A stretch of 13,618 nt of DNA from Schizochytrium sp. CCTCC M209059. Lineage: Eukaryota; Sar; Bigyra; Thraustochytrida; Thraustochytriidae. This document shows positions 1 through 9,616 of this stretch, piece by piece. Both the position numbers and the translations under genes were made by a program. Positions within the stretch are counted from its first letter, which is position 1. Each line of letters begins with the position of its first letter. The DNA is taken from contig KN805392.1 in assembly GCA_000818945.1 (NCBI GenBank), positions 166,721 through 180,338 of the forward strand, written 5' to 3'. The notes below the pieces were generated by a model, which ran no database searches, had not been told where the DNA came from, and saw only the letters and a list, made by a program, of their open reading frames with translations.

Positions 1-118
1 CCCAAACCCACCTCCCCGAAAAACTACATGGTATGTACAATCGTCAAACTGCTAGTCCATCTGCTGCTGCCGCCGCCGCTCGGCCTAGGCCTAGTGGCAG
101 TGACTCCATGTGGTCAAG

Positions 119-140
119 CACACACACACACTCACACACA
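119..140. repeat. CA dinucleotide microsatellite
   Basis: (CA)6, one CT interruption, then (CA)4. A simple repeat in the upstream region with no evident function. Confidence 0.9.
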
Positions 141-360
141 AAGTGCCAGTGGTTGACGACAGACAAGGAAAGGCCGGGGAAAAAAACGAGGGTCACTTCT
201 CAAATCTGCTAAGCTCGCCCTAGTGCTTCGCTAGCGAATTGCTCGAGTCGATCGTGACAGATCGAGACAATCAAGGCAGAAAGAAAGAAGCAGCGCGGAG
301 GGCGGCCGGCCCGCGCCCTCTCTCCGTCTCTCCGTCTCTCCTTCGCTCGCTCCCTCGCTC

Positions 361-387
361 TGCCTGCCTGCCTGCCTGCCTGCCTGC
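361..387. repeat. (TGCC)6 tetranucleotide repeat
   Basis: Six perfect TGCC units plus TGC, directly following a CT-rich tract and directly preceding AG at 388-389. It forms the 3' part of the polypyrimidine run of the possible 5' UTR intron. Repeat-number variation here would change the acceptor tract length. Confidence 0.9.
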
Positions 388-580
388 AGGAGCTGGGGCT
401 AGACAGCGAGCGTGCCGCGCGGCGGCGCGGGCCTGCAGAGACCTTTCAGAGGCCGGCCGGCGGAGGCGGGCCTGCGCGGTGGCTAGAACTGGGCGGCGCG
501 GCCGGAAGGCCGGCGCGCGGCGTGGCCAGCAGGGCGCTGGCAAGGCCGGTTCCAGTCCATCGCGACAGTCTGGCACCGCC

Positions 581-3500
581 ATGATGGCCGAGGGCGACGA
601 CGACCTCGACCCTTGGGGCAGCGGCAGCCTCGAGGATGGGGATGAGAGCGAGTACGGCAGACAAGTGCCGCCTGCAGCTGTCACTCCGCCGCCGAGCATC
701 CATCGCGGAGGGCGATTCGCAACTCGATCCCAAGAGGACGACCATGAGATGGATAACGACGACGACGACGACGACGACGATGAGGATGATGAGGATGACT
801 ATCATCGTCACGGGACCGTGCATGGAAGCGGCGGCGGCGACTCAAGGTCGCAGGGCACCGCCTCGACCCTGGCGCCAGAGGACGTCGAACTCTTGTCCGA
901 ACACCTTGCCACAGTCAAGCTCAAGGCCGAGGAGCGCGTTTTCTCGCTCAATTCGCAACTCCGGGACCTTCGGCGCAAACTTGCAGCGTCCGAAAAGAAG
1001 AACATGGAAATGCAGCACAAGCTCTACCTGCAGTCGCCCCAGCTAGCTCCCCATCGACTTGACTTTGGCGAGGAGGAAGAAATGCTCAATGAGGGCAGCG
1101 ACAACGGAGTCAACGCCGACCTCGACGGCAACGAGTCCGACGGAAGCAATACCATGTCAAACGGCATCCCGACGGCATCCAGCGATGATCCCATTCTTAT
1201 TGCGTGGGAACAGGGCAACAGAGACTTTGCCGAGGGCAACTTTGAGGGTGGCGTCCGTCACTACACCATTGCCGCGCGCATGCTTGCAGCCAATCACGCT
1301 GCTGCCGAGACGCGTGTATCGGAGCTCGAGTCCGAGCTCGAAGAAATCGACGCCGAGAGAACGCTCTTCGCTTCGCGTGACATGGCCTCGCGCGATGAAC
1401 TTGATCAAGCGCACCAGGAACGCGACCGCGCCCAGGAGGAGCGAGACGAAGCCCTTGCCGCTGTTCAAGAGCTCCGCGAGCATCACGAGTCCGCCCTACA
1501 GGACATTGTCAGGCTACAGAATCAAGTCGAGGGCGAGCAGACCCGCGCAGCTACCGCTGTCGAGGAGCTTGAAGCTCGGGTCAAGAACCTCCAAGAAGAG
1601 CTCGACCAAGTCTACGCTTCTACTAGCGAGACAGAGGCGCGGATGCGTGCTGATCTTAGCGAACAGCTGACCAACGCACGCAACGCGGCTCTACAAGAGA
1701 TCGAACCCGAACTTGAGACTCTTCGCGAAAAGTTACGCGCCCAAGAAATTGAGGCGCAAGAAGCATCGCAGCAGCGCAATGAACTCGAGGCCCAGCTTGC
1801 TGATGCGGGCCATCTTCGTGCTCAGATCGAGGAGCTGCAGTCGAACTTGCGAAGCGCCGAGGACCGATGCAACTCCCTCGCGCAAGATCTCGAGTCCAAA
1901 GACACGCAAAACAATCAGCTCGAAGCAGAGATTGCCAGGCTCCGCGAGACTCTTGAGCAGGAGACGGCTCGCACCTCGAACAATCAGTCGCGTGAAGAAG
2001 ATCTTGCCCAGCTCCGCATACAACTTGAAGATGCTCAGAAACTTGAGGCTGATGCACGGTCTCAGATCGAACTTCTTGAAGATCAAGAAAGGGACTTGTA
2101 CACGCGTGTCGAAGAACTCGAGGCGGAAAATAAAGAACTCGAGGGCAAGTTTACGGAAAAGACAGGTCAGCTCAAGCAGCTTTTGCGCAAGACCAAGGCG
2201 CGCAAGGAGGCCATGGAAAAGCAGTCGCAGCAGATTGCCCTTCTCGAGGCCGAACGCGACGAGGCCGATGCCAAGCTCAAGGCTGTCGAGGAAAACCTGA
2301 GAGCAGCCCAGGATGATAAGAACCATCATGTTACTGCCTTGCAAGATGCACGGATGGAAATTGAGTCCATGGAAGCCCGGGCTGCCTCCTTGGAGACCCG
2401 TCTTCACGCCGCCGAGGCCGCTCTTCAGGAAGCACAGCAGCATGTCTCGAATCAAGACGAAAATGAGCACCGTGCCGAGAGCGAACTTGCCGCCATGCAA
2501 AGCTCGCACGATCGCAAGATTGGCGACCTGCAGGCCAAGATTGAAGAAGGACGGTCCGCCTGTCTCGCCGAAGAGGTGCGGGCTAATGATGCCGAACGAC
2601 GTGCCACCGAAAGTGCCACCGAGCTTGAAGAGGCCCGCAAGGATGTGGAGCGTCTTCGCATCGCAGAGTCCTCGCTTCACGACACAATTCAGCACCTCGA
2701 AAGCGAGCTTGCTAAAGTCACGAACGAAAGGGACGATATCGACGAGTGTTTGCAGCAAAAACAAGACGACATTCTCGAACTCGAAGAGCGTATTGCCGAA
2801 GCCCTTCAGCGCGAAGCCGCGCTTCGGCAGGAAAAGGAAACGATCATTGACCAGGCAAAACCGCATGCGTCGTCCGATTCCTTCATCTCCCCCGTCAAGG
2901 CGCGCGAGGATGGCGCGCAACACGATTTCTGGCAAGGTACTTCGCCTAACCAAGATGGTGGCTTCGCCAGTCCCGCGCAGGGCCTCACGAGTCCGCCCAC
3001 TGCAGACCTGAACTGGGATTCGCTCGTGACTGGCCAAGGCGACACGGATGATTTTCCCTTTGGAGAAGCGTCGCCAAGCCGCCAAGACGAGGCGCAAACT
3101 CGTGTGGGTAGGTCTCTTCAAGACGACCAGCTTGTCGCCGACCTGCAGTGGCGTGCCGATGATGCGGACAAACGAGCAAAACAGCTCCTCGCAGAGCTTG
3201 AGAGTGCCCGCTCTTTGAGCGAAAATCTCCAGGAAGAGGTCGCTCGCGCCCAGGCCAGCTATCGGGAGACAAAGAGTGACCTCGACGCCGCTCTCGAGCA
3301 GCTCGAGTTGGAGCGGGACCGAAATGAGGTCCTTCGCTCCCAGGTCAGTGACACACAACAAGCTCGAGACCAGTCCGAAGCAATGCAGCATTCCGCCTTT
3401 GCAACACCTGGCAAGCCTTTGGCTCCTCAGAGTGACGAGGAGGCCGTGGGCGATGTGTCCGCACTTTTTGGCAATTGTCCTAACGAAAAGGACTTTATGC

Positions 3501-6500
3501 TCGACGAAAAGTCCGCGATCGCAAGCGATTTCTTCGGAGTTCATCACGACGAAGACGGCGATGCTGCTGCTGCTGGTGGTGCTGGTGCTGGTGCTGGTGT
3601 TGACCCGCAATCCCCCGTGGCTGCTTCTCTCTTTGAGGAAGGCGTCCGCGGTGGCGGGGCAAACGCCTCGTCGCCGGGGCGTGCCGATGATTTGCAGCAA
3701 CGCGTCAGCGCCTTGCAAAACGAAATCTGGGCCACAGAAGCGCGACACGAGGAAGACACCAAAGCACTGCGGGAGCGAATCGAGCATCTTGAGAGTCAGA
3801 CTCAAGGTGAATCAGACATGAACGAGGAGCACCTTCGTGAGGCACAAGCCTCTGTCAAGCGCCTCGAAGGTGAACTCGCTCAAGCCAAGCAAGAGTCAAG
3901 CGCCTCGAAGGTGAACTCGCTCAAGCCAAGCAAGAGGCTAAAGCCGTTCAGGAAGATCTTTTACAGGCCGCTGCGAAAATTGAACAACTGCAAAACGTCG
4001 AAGCCTCCGTGGCAGGCCTCCAGCAAGAGGTCGAACGCCTGCGCGATGCCGAATATTCTGTACAGCGTCTCGGAAAGGACCTCGAAGAACTCTCCCAAGA
4101 ACGCCAGGCCCTTCAAGATGAAGTCAACCGCCTGCGCGATGCCGAGTCCTCGTCGCAGCGCCTTGAAAAGGACCTCGAAGAAGCCTTGCAAGAACGTCAG
4201 ACCCTTCAAGAAGAACTCGACCGCCTCCGTGACGCCGAGTCGACGACGCAACGCCTTGAAAAGGAACTCGAAGAGGTCTCGCAAGAACGTCAGGAGTTGC
4301 GTCAGACAATCGATATGCTCAATGAGGAGCAACGAACCACGAAGGAGGACGCCGCGGTCGGATTACAGGTAGCACAGGATCAGATTTCGAGCCTTAACTC
4401 CGAGGTAGCCACGTTGCAAACAGAACGAGACAGTCTCTCTGCAGAGGTCACCCAGCTCCGAGGGGAGAAGGACGCCAGGCGTCAGGCTGAAAGCCGTGCG
4501 AGCGACCTCAATGCTGCACTCGAGAATGCGCGGGGGCAAAGTGACGGTCTTCAAGCGGACTTGACAGAGGCCCGTGGCGAGCTCGACGCGACCAAGAGCG
4601 AGCTCGCTAGCGTTTGCGCCGCTCTTGAGGAGGCCAGATCAAGTCTCTCAAGTGGGCTCGCAGACTCGCAATCCAAGCTTGCTGCCACAGAGACGGCTCT
4701 GCTGGAAGCAAAGGAGGAATTAGTCTCGGTCACAGCGACCCGTGATGAGCTGCAGGCTTCTGTAGATGAACTGCATACTTCCATGGGTGAAGTGCAAGGA
4801 CGCGTGGAGGAATTGGAGGAAGAACTGGAGACGACCAAAGCATCTTTGTTCGACGTTGAGGTTGCTAAAGCTGAAGCCGAAAAGGCCTTGGCAAGTGAGC
4901 AAAAGATGGGGCGCGAGGCGGTTGCCAATGCTGAACATGCAGGGCGCGAGGCTTTGGAAGCCGAGCACGCATCCAAGCTTGAGCTGGAAAGAAAGCTCGC
5001 TGCTGCAGAGGTCGCCAGGTCCGAGAACGAGTCCCAACGAGCCGCTCTCGCTGACCAAGTGGAGCGCCTTGAAGAGGCAAAGCTGGAATGGGAGCACGAG
5101 AAACGCACGCTCGCATCCGACGCGCAAGAGAAGGTTTCGCATTTGGAGGCCCATATTGCCGAGCTGCAGCGAGACCTCAAGCTTTCCATGGAAACGTGCG
5201 CCGACCTGGAAGAAAAGGTGCAGGAGACGCAGGAAGCTGAGCGCATCCGGGACGAGATTGAAGCCCGCGACCGCGCGCTGGTACGCCTTTCGCAACGGAC
5301 GACCAAGCTTTTAGGCCTCGTGAAACGGCTCGAGCAGGAGCGAGATCGCGCGCAGGAAGACGCCGCTGCCATGTACGACTTGCGCATCAATGACGAGCTC
5401 GAAGAACGCGGTGGCGGTTTGCGAACGCGAACGCAGAGTCCTCTACGCAGTGCAGCGAGTGGAAGGAGTGGGCGAGTCAAGGAGGTGTTTGGATCTCCTG
5501 GGGTCCTGAAGGCCTCCAAGTCGCTCGGTCTCGAAGTTGACGACGAGGGGACAGAGAACAGCAGGAGTGAAGATCCCACGTCCGTCGCGGAAGCGCTTTT
5601 GCATCGTTCGGGCTCGATCTCTTCATCGTCGGCCTGTGCAGATCGAGCTGATGATGAAAATGCCGTGGGTGGCGAATGGGATGCAATGTACGACCAGCTC
5701 GATGAGCGTCTCAACGATTACTTGGAAAAGAATCAGTCGCAGGAAGCTCACGACACTGCATTGGAGCAGGGTCTTGCCGAGGCCATGCAGGGTCTTGCGG
5801 AATGTTCTGATCTCGCCGATGTTGCGCTTGCCCGCCGTGAGGCCTCGCGGGACGCTGCGCTCGAGATTGAGACTTTGGAGGAGAAGCTGCGCATCGCCGA
5901 GCAGGAGACGGTAAGTCTGCAAGCTCGTTTTGAGTCGAGCCAGCAACAGCTCCAGTACGCCAAGGAAGAGCTTGAACTGGCAAGGCTTCCAGTCTCAAAT
6001 CCGGAAGATCTAAATGCACGGGCCGAAGAGGTCGCGGGCCTTCAAGAGGAGATTAGGGCCCTCCACGAGGAGATCCAGCGGCTCCAGGGCCTATTGACGG
6101 CTGCGCGTATGGAAGGCGATGCACACGAAGAAGGCGATCGGCAGACCAGTGCGTCTCAGGACGAGGTTGCTCATTTGCAGGAAGAACAGCTACGCCTTCG
6201 CGATGAGCTGGCTCTGGCTCACGAGCAGCTTCGCGCAGCCAAGGCAGAGGCTCGCGAGCAAGAAGAGGCGAATGCCGAGCTTCTTCGCACGCAATTAAAG
6301 GAAGGGTCAACACAGACACCCCTGGCAAGTGGTTCTACTGGCTCTGCTGCTATTGCTGCTGCTGCTGCTGCTGCCGACGAAGCTCAAGCTCTGGATGAGA
6401 GAGAAGTTGGGGCAGGGTGGACCTCGGAGAACGAGGGCGAGGAAGGCGGCGCGGACCCGATTTCGGACGCAGAGGTGAACGATGATCGTCTCGCCGAGGC

Positions 6501-9321
6501 TCTTGGACGCGCCGCCGAGGCTGAAGATGCCGTGCGCGCGCTGGAGGCTCGCTGTGCTGCCGCCGAATCGAAATGCGAAGAGGTCCTGAAAGAGCCCGAG
6601 CTGTTGAAGGCTCTTTCAGCAGAGCTCTCCGACTGCATGGCTCTCAGCGCACAGCTGCGACCCGGCACCGCGATCGAGGAGTCGGAGACCAAGGATGAGG
6701 TCGACCCTGCCCTCGAAGAGGCTCTACGCGAACGCGACGAAGCGTTGCAGCGTGTTGCGCGCCTCGAGAAGCAACTTGCGATGCGCAAGTCGATATTTGG
6801 GGCCAAGTCCGGTCTCGTTGGCCAGAGTAACAGCGTGGAAGACCGTCCTCTGAGCCCACCGACCAGCGACTTACCTTTGAGCGCGTCACCGATGCAGTCG
6901 CCTAATCGTGTCGTTGGCGCCGATCTGAGTGAGGCGAGCCGTCCTGCTCGCGGTCTCCCGATCCTGTCGAAGCGAGCTCAGCAGGCGCTTAACGAGCCTT
7001 TTGGCGCTGCGCGGAGCACAGTCGAGACGGCTTTTGCAGACAAGATGCCATCGAGCGCCAATGATGGTCAAGTGGGACCTAATGTGCCCGACTCGCCGCT
7101 GGTCATGCCATGGTCAGAAAAGTGGTGGGACGATGAACCCGAGGATTTGGATCTGGATTCTCCTGATCCGGATGCCTTGGGTTCCTCGGAACCGCCCTCT
7201 GCAGTTTCGTCTGGCCCTGCGTTTTCAACGGTACCGTCACCGGGTGATTCCGCAGCTGCCGTTGGGGCGGTGGGCTTGGCGAGTCCTCCTACGTCATCGT
7301 CGATGATGACGTCGCCCCCCTTGAACCCTCCCCACTCTGCGTTTGGATCTGCGCCGGATTCTGGTCACGAGAATGCTCGCGAGGCGAGATCCAACTCTGT
7401 CCGCTTTGGCGACTTGCCTGCTCAAGAATGGAAAAGCGAAGCGGTAACGTCGGCGAGTAACCCCGCGGCGTCGGGCGTTGTCCCTCCTACCAGTGCACAG
7501 GAGCCCGTAGCTGGCGAGCGGACCGGCGCCGCCACGTTGCAAGAGCAGGAGACTGAGCAAGGCGACGGAAAGAAAAAGAGCAAGCGCAAAGTTACGGAAC
7601 CACGGTTCTTGAGCCAAATGTTCGGCTTAGGCAAGCATCGAGACTTGGTGGAAGCAAGCATGCAGGACGACAACTCTGACTTTGATGAGGGAGAAATGAA
7701 CGAAGCAAGAGCCCATGCAGGCGGTCATGATTCTCCGAGTGTTTCCGAGGGTAATGACATGTCTGATCCTTTCAAGGCGGCACGCGAGATCCGATCTCGA
7801 TCTCGCACATTTAGCAACTTGTCTTCACGAAGTCTCGCGCGTGATGCTTATGGGCACGGCAACTATCCGACCTTTGAAGTTCGCCAGGAGCCCACGGGCA
7901 TCATTGCCGGTCAAGAGGCGGAGGCGTTGTCATTGCAACAACAGCAGCAGCAGCAGCAAGCGCAGGCGCAGCAGCCTCCATCATCGCATCGGGCCTCGCT
8001 ACCAATGGGTCCCGCCAAGCCGATGACAAATCCTCAAAGCGAAGGCCGCGAGCCAGGTCTGAGCACTACGAGCGAGGACAGCATCTTTGGGATGTCAAGA
8101 TCTCCTGATCAGGGCATGCTTCCACCGTCGCAGGCCTCGCCTCCGCCTTTGTACCCTGTTGGTGCAGCTGGCGGTTGGTCCTCTCCCCCCACTGGTGTTG
8201 CTGAAGACGACCACATGCAGGACGGAAACGCTGAAAGTGAGTGGGCGAACATGCTTCATGGAACTGGATCAAATGGTGAAGACGCCGAAAGGGTGTCAGC
8301 CTCTTCTCCTCGAGTGTCCATGGATGCCAGTGCTGGCATTGTATCGGAGGAGCAAATCGCGTCGTTACTGGCGGCAAAAGCAGAGCTTGAGGAAAAGCTT
8401 GAAGCGCTTGAGCACGAACTCGGGACGGAGCGCGAGGCGCGCATGTGGCGCGAGCGCCAAGTGTGTCTCGCAGAGTCCGAGCTCGAAAAAGCACTTGTCG
8501 AAGTCGAGGAGCTTCGCGCACAGCTTGAAACCGCCGCCGCCGCCGCTACTGCTGCTGCTCCGATGGGATACGCAAAGGACAGTGGTGCATTGCCCGTCCT
8601 CCCTGCAGTAGATGCAGCAGATCAAGACAGTGAGTCGAGGTCGGAGAACAGCAATCCCGTTCGGATGCGTTTGTCCATTGATACTGGCCGAGGGCCAGCC
8701 ATGCAAGATGCCTCGAGCGTTCCTCCTTCTGCAGATTCCGCCCCGCCACCTCCTCCCATGGCAGCAGCTTTACTGCCTCCTGCCTCCGGTGGCCACAATA
8801 CAACAAACATGCCGATGCCGCCTCCCCCAATGGACGCACCCTCCGAGCAAGAATCGATGGCCCTGCGCGCGGAGCTGGTGCAGTGCAAGCAAGAGCTCGA
8901 ACGGGCTCAAGCAGAGATTCGTCGACTCCAGTCGGAGCTTAACACGGCTGGCGAGGGCGTTGGTCCCGGGCTGCAACGCCTGAAGGAGCTACTCGCGCTG
9001 CGCGAAAAGGACTTTGACTATGTGACGAAGAATCTCGCCTTGGATGTGTATGCGCGTTCGAAAGAATCTCCATCATCGATTCAAAATGGCGCCGTTGCGC
9101 CGCCATCAACGCCACGGAGGAAGGCGCCACTTCACGCAGAGCAGGGACACGCTACTGTGGTATATACAAACTCTTCCCGCGTGAGACGTGTCGCCGTGTG
9201 GGTTCACAACTTTTTGCTGCCGCACGTGCTTTTGGTTCTCACAACCTTTCTTGTCTCGGCAGGCATGCCTCCGGATGTTATGAAGGAGGTTCTCCGCCTT
9301 GCGAGCAACGTGCCGACCTGA
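581..9321 (+). CDS. Giant tail-anchored coiled-coil protein (golgin-like architecture), exons 581-3869 and 3911-9321
   Basis: With the 41-nt segment 3870-3910 removed, the two long frames join into 2900 codons (2899 residues). The start at 581 is the first in-frame ATG, in a good context (ACCGCCATGATGG). Seen in the protein: an acidic N-terminus with an Asp/Glu run (residues about 57-73); one TPR-like motif (about 203-240, W..GN..F..G.F......YT.A); heptad-rich coiled coil to about 760; a Ser/Pro linker to about 845; more coil to about 1585, including three 31-residue repeats (1133-1225); shorter coils near 1680-1890, 1945-2050 and 2574-2640; a disordered Ser/Pro/Gln-rich region (about 2055-2570) with a Q8 run (2439-2446); Pro-rich stretches; and a hydrophobic segment (about 2857-2881) followed by a short tail. 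Long coiled coil plus a C-terminal anchor is the layout of Golgi or ER tethers such as giantin and golgin-84. I recognise no specific orthologue, so the tether role is inferred from architecture only. Confidence 0.85.
3854..3936. repeat. Perfect 41-bp tandem duplication inside the coiled-coil gene
   Basis: Copy 1 is 3854-3894 and copy 2 is 3895-3935, identical base for base, with one further matching G at 3936. Because 41 is not a multiple of 3, the duplication shifts the frame. Copy 1 in the upstream frame and copy 2 in the downstream frame encode the same peptide, VKRLEGELAQAKQE. The perfect identity suggests a recent event or an assembly artefact. Confidence 0.95.
3870..3910 (+). other. 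Candidate 41-nt intron created by the tandem duplication
   Basis: The 41-bp unit contains a single AGGT. Duplicating it gives ...GAAG|GTGAAC......CTCGAAG|GTGAAC, a GT...AG interval of exactly one period. Removing it splits a Gly codon (residue 1097) and restores one continuous frame with the ancestral peptide. Against splicing: the donor GTGAAC is only moderate, the acceptor is AAG with no pyrimidine tract, and 41 nt is very short. An assembly duplication would give the same picture. Confidence 0.45.
4018..4296 (+). repeat. Three tandem 93-bp units encoding 31-residue coiled-coil repeats
   Basis: Units 4018-4110, 4111-4203 and 4204-4296 each encode a variant of LQxExxRLRDAExxxQRLxK followed by DLEExxQERQx. 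RLRDAE, QRL and QERQ are invariant. The units have diverged at silent and replacement sites, so this is an older amplification than the 41-bp duplication upstream. The period of 31 equals four heptads plus three residues, which is a stutter in coiled-coil terms. Confidence 0.92.
7936..7959 (+). repeat. Poly-glutamine tract (Q8) in the disordered region
   Basis: CAA and CAG codons encode eight consecutive Gln, followed by an AQAQQPP stretch. It lies within the low-complexity Ser/Pro-rich region of the coiled-coil protein. Mixed CAA and CAG codons make it less slippage-prone than a pure CAG run. Confidence 0.9.
9190..9264 (+). other. C-terminal membrane anchor coding segment
   Basis: A single hydrophobic stretch (about residues 2857-2881, with core FLLPHVLLVLTTFLVSA) follows a basic RVRR and leaves only about 18 residues after it. 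No other membrane segment or signal peptide is visible in the protein. This is the layout of a tail-anchored protein inserted after translation, with the long coiled coils in the cytosol. The topology is inferred. Confidence 0.7.
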
Positions 9322-9616
9322 TTCGCGTGGGCCTCTTATTCCGTCAAGGCGCGTATAAGCAGTGAATAGAAGACGAAGACCAAGACCAAGACGAAGAATA
9401 ATCTGTTTCTATTTGTACTCTTGATGTGCGTGTAAAAAAAGTGTGCGTCTCAATCAGATAAGCCCCGCTTTCTTGGTGACGGGTCAAACGATGGTCAAGA
9501 GAGTGGTGTGGTGGGTGAAGCACAAGTACAAATGCATGTAGTCACTTTGCTAATGGTTAACTTTTTTATGGGTGCCGGGGAAGGGGCATAGATGTAGGAA
9601 CAGTGTTAGGTGAGCG
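9322..9616. other. Convergent intergenic region with both 3' ends
   Basis: This 295-bp gap lies between the stop codons of the two convergent genes. It holds a short AAGAC-type purine repeat (about 9367-9397) after the coiled-coil stop. TGTAA at 9431-9435, about 110 nt after that stop, is a possible polyadenylation signal by analogy with green algae. On the minus strand a CATAAAAAAG stretch (9561-9570) lies about 50 nt after the bromodomain stop. No AATAAA is seen for either gene. Both signals are tentative. Confidence 0.35.

Larger units (their letters stand above)
31..389 (+). other. Candidate 5' UTR intron (359 nt)
   Basis: A consensus-like donor GTATGT lies at 31-36. A long pyrimidine-rich tract (about 317-387) runs into CTGCAG, with the acceptor AG at 388-389 followed by G. 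Together these look like a GT-AG intron in the leader. An ATG lies directly before the donor (28-30). Splicing there would open a short upstream frame that reads through to a TGA at 582-584, overlapping the main start, so the join does not extend the main protein. The donor and acceptor are seen in the sequence; that they are used is inference. Confidence 0.3.
1..580 (+). promoter_or_regulatory. Upstream and 5' leader region of the coiled-coil gene
   Basis: This stretch precedes the first good ATG at 581. It has no TATA box that I can see. It contains a CA repeat (119-140), a pyrimidine-rich tract with repeated TCTCCG units (about 317-360) and a (TGCC)6 microsatellite (361-387). The coding frame stays open upstream to about 239 without an ATG, and its translation is Arg/Ala/Pro-rich low complexity, so I treat it as untranslated. 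The transcription start cannot be placed from sequence alone. Confidence 0.5.

Noticed and set aside
239..580. Extension of the coiled-coil protein upstream of 581
   Set aside because: The frame is open but has no ATG, and the translation is Arg/Ala low complexity from CT- and GC-rich repeats. The ATG at 581 has a good context.
446..823. Minus-strand frame with a Val/Ile-rich stretch that looks like a membrane segment
   Set aside because: The hydrophobic run is just the complement of the GAC/GAT acidic tract of the real protein.
1733..3805. A 690-codon minus-strand open frame, and a 387-codon one at 4551-5714
   Set aside because: They lie antisense to the coiled-coil gene. Codons such as GAG, GAA, CTC and AAG rarely give stops on the other strand, and the translations are skewed (Leu/Phe- or Ser/Arg-rich) with no domain.
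3854..3936. Programmed ribosomal frameshift to join the two halves
   Set aside because: No slippery heptamer is present, and the exact 41-bp duplication explains the frame change fully.
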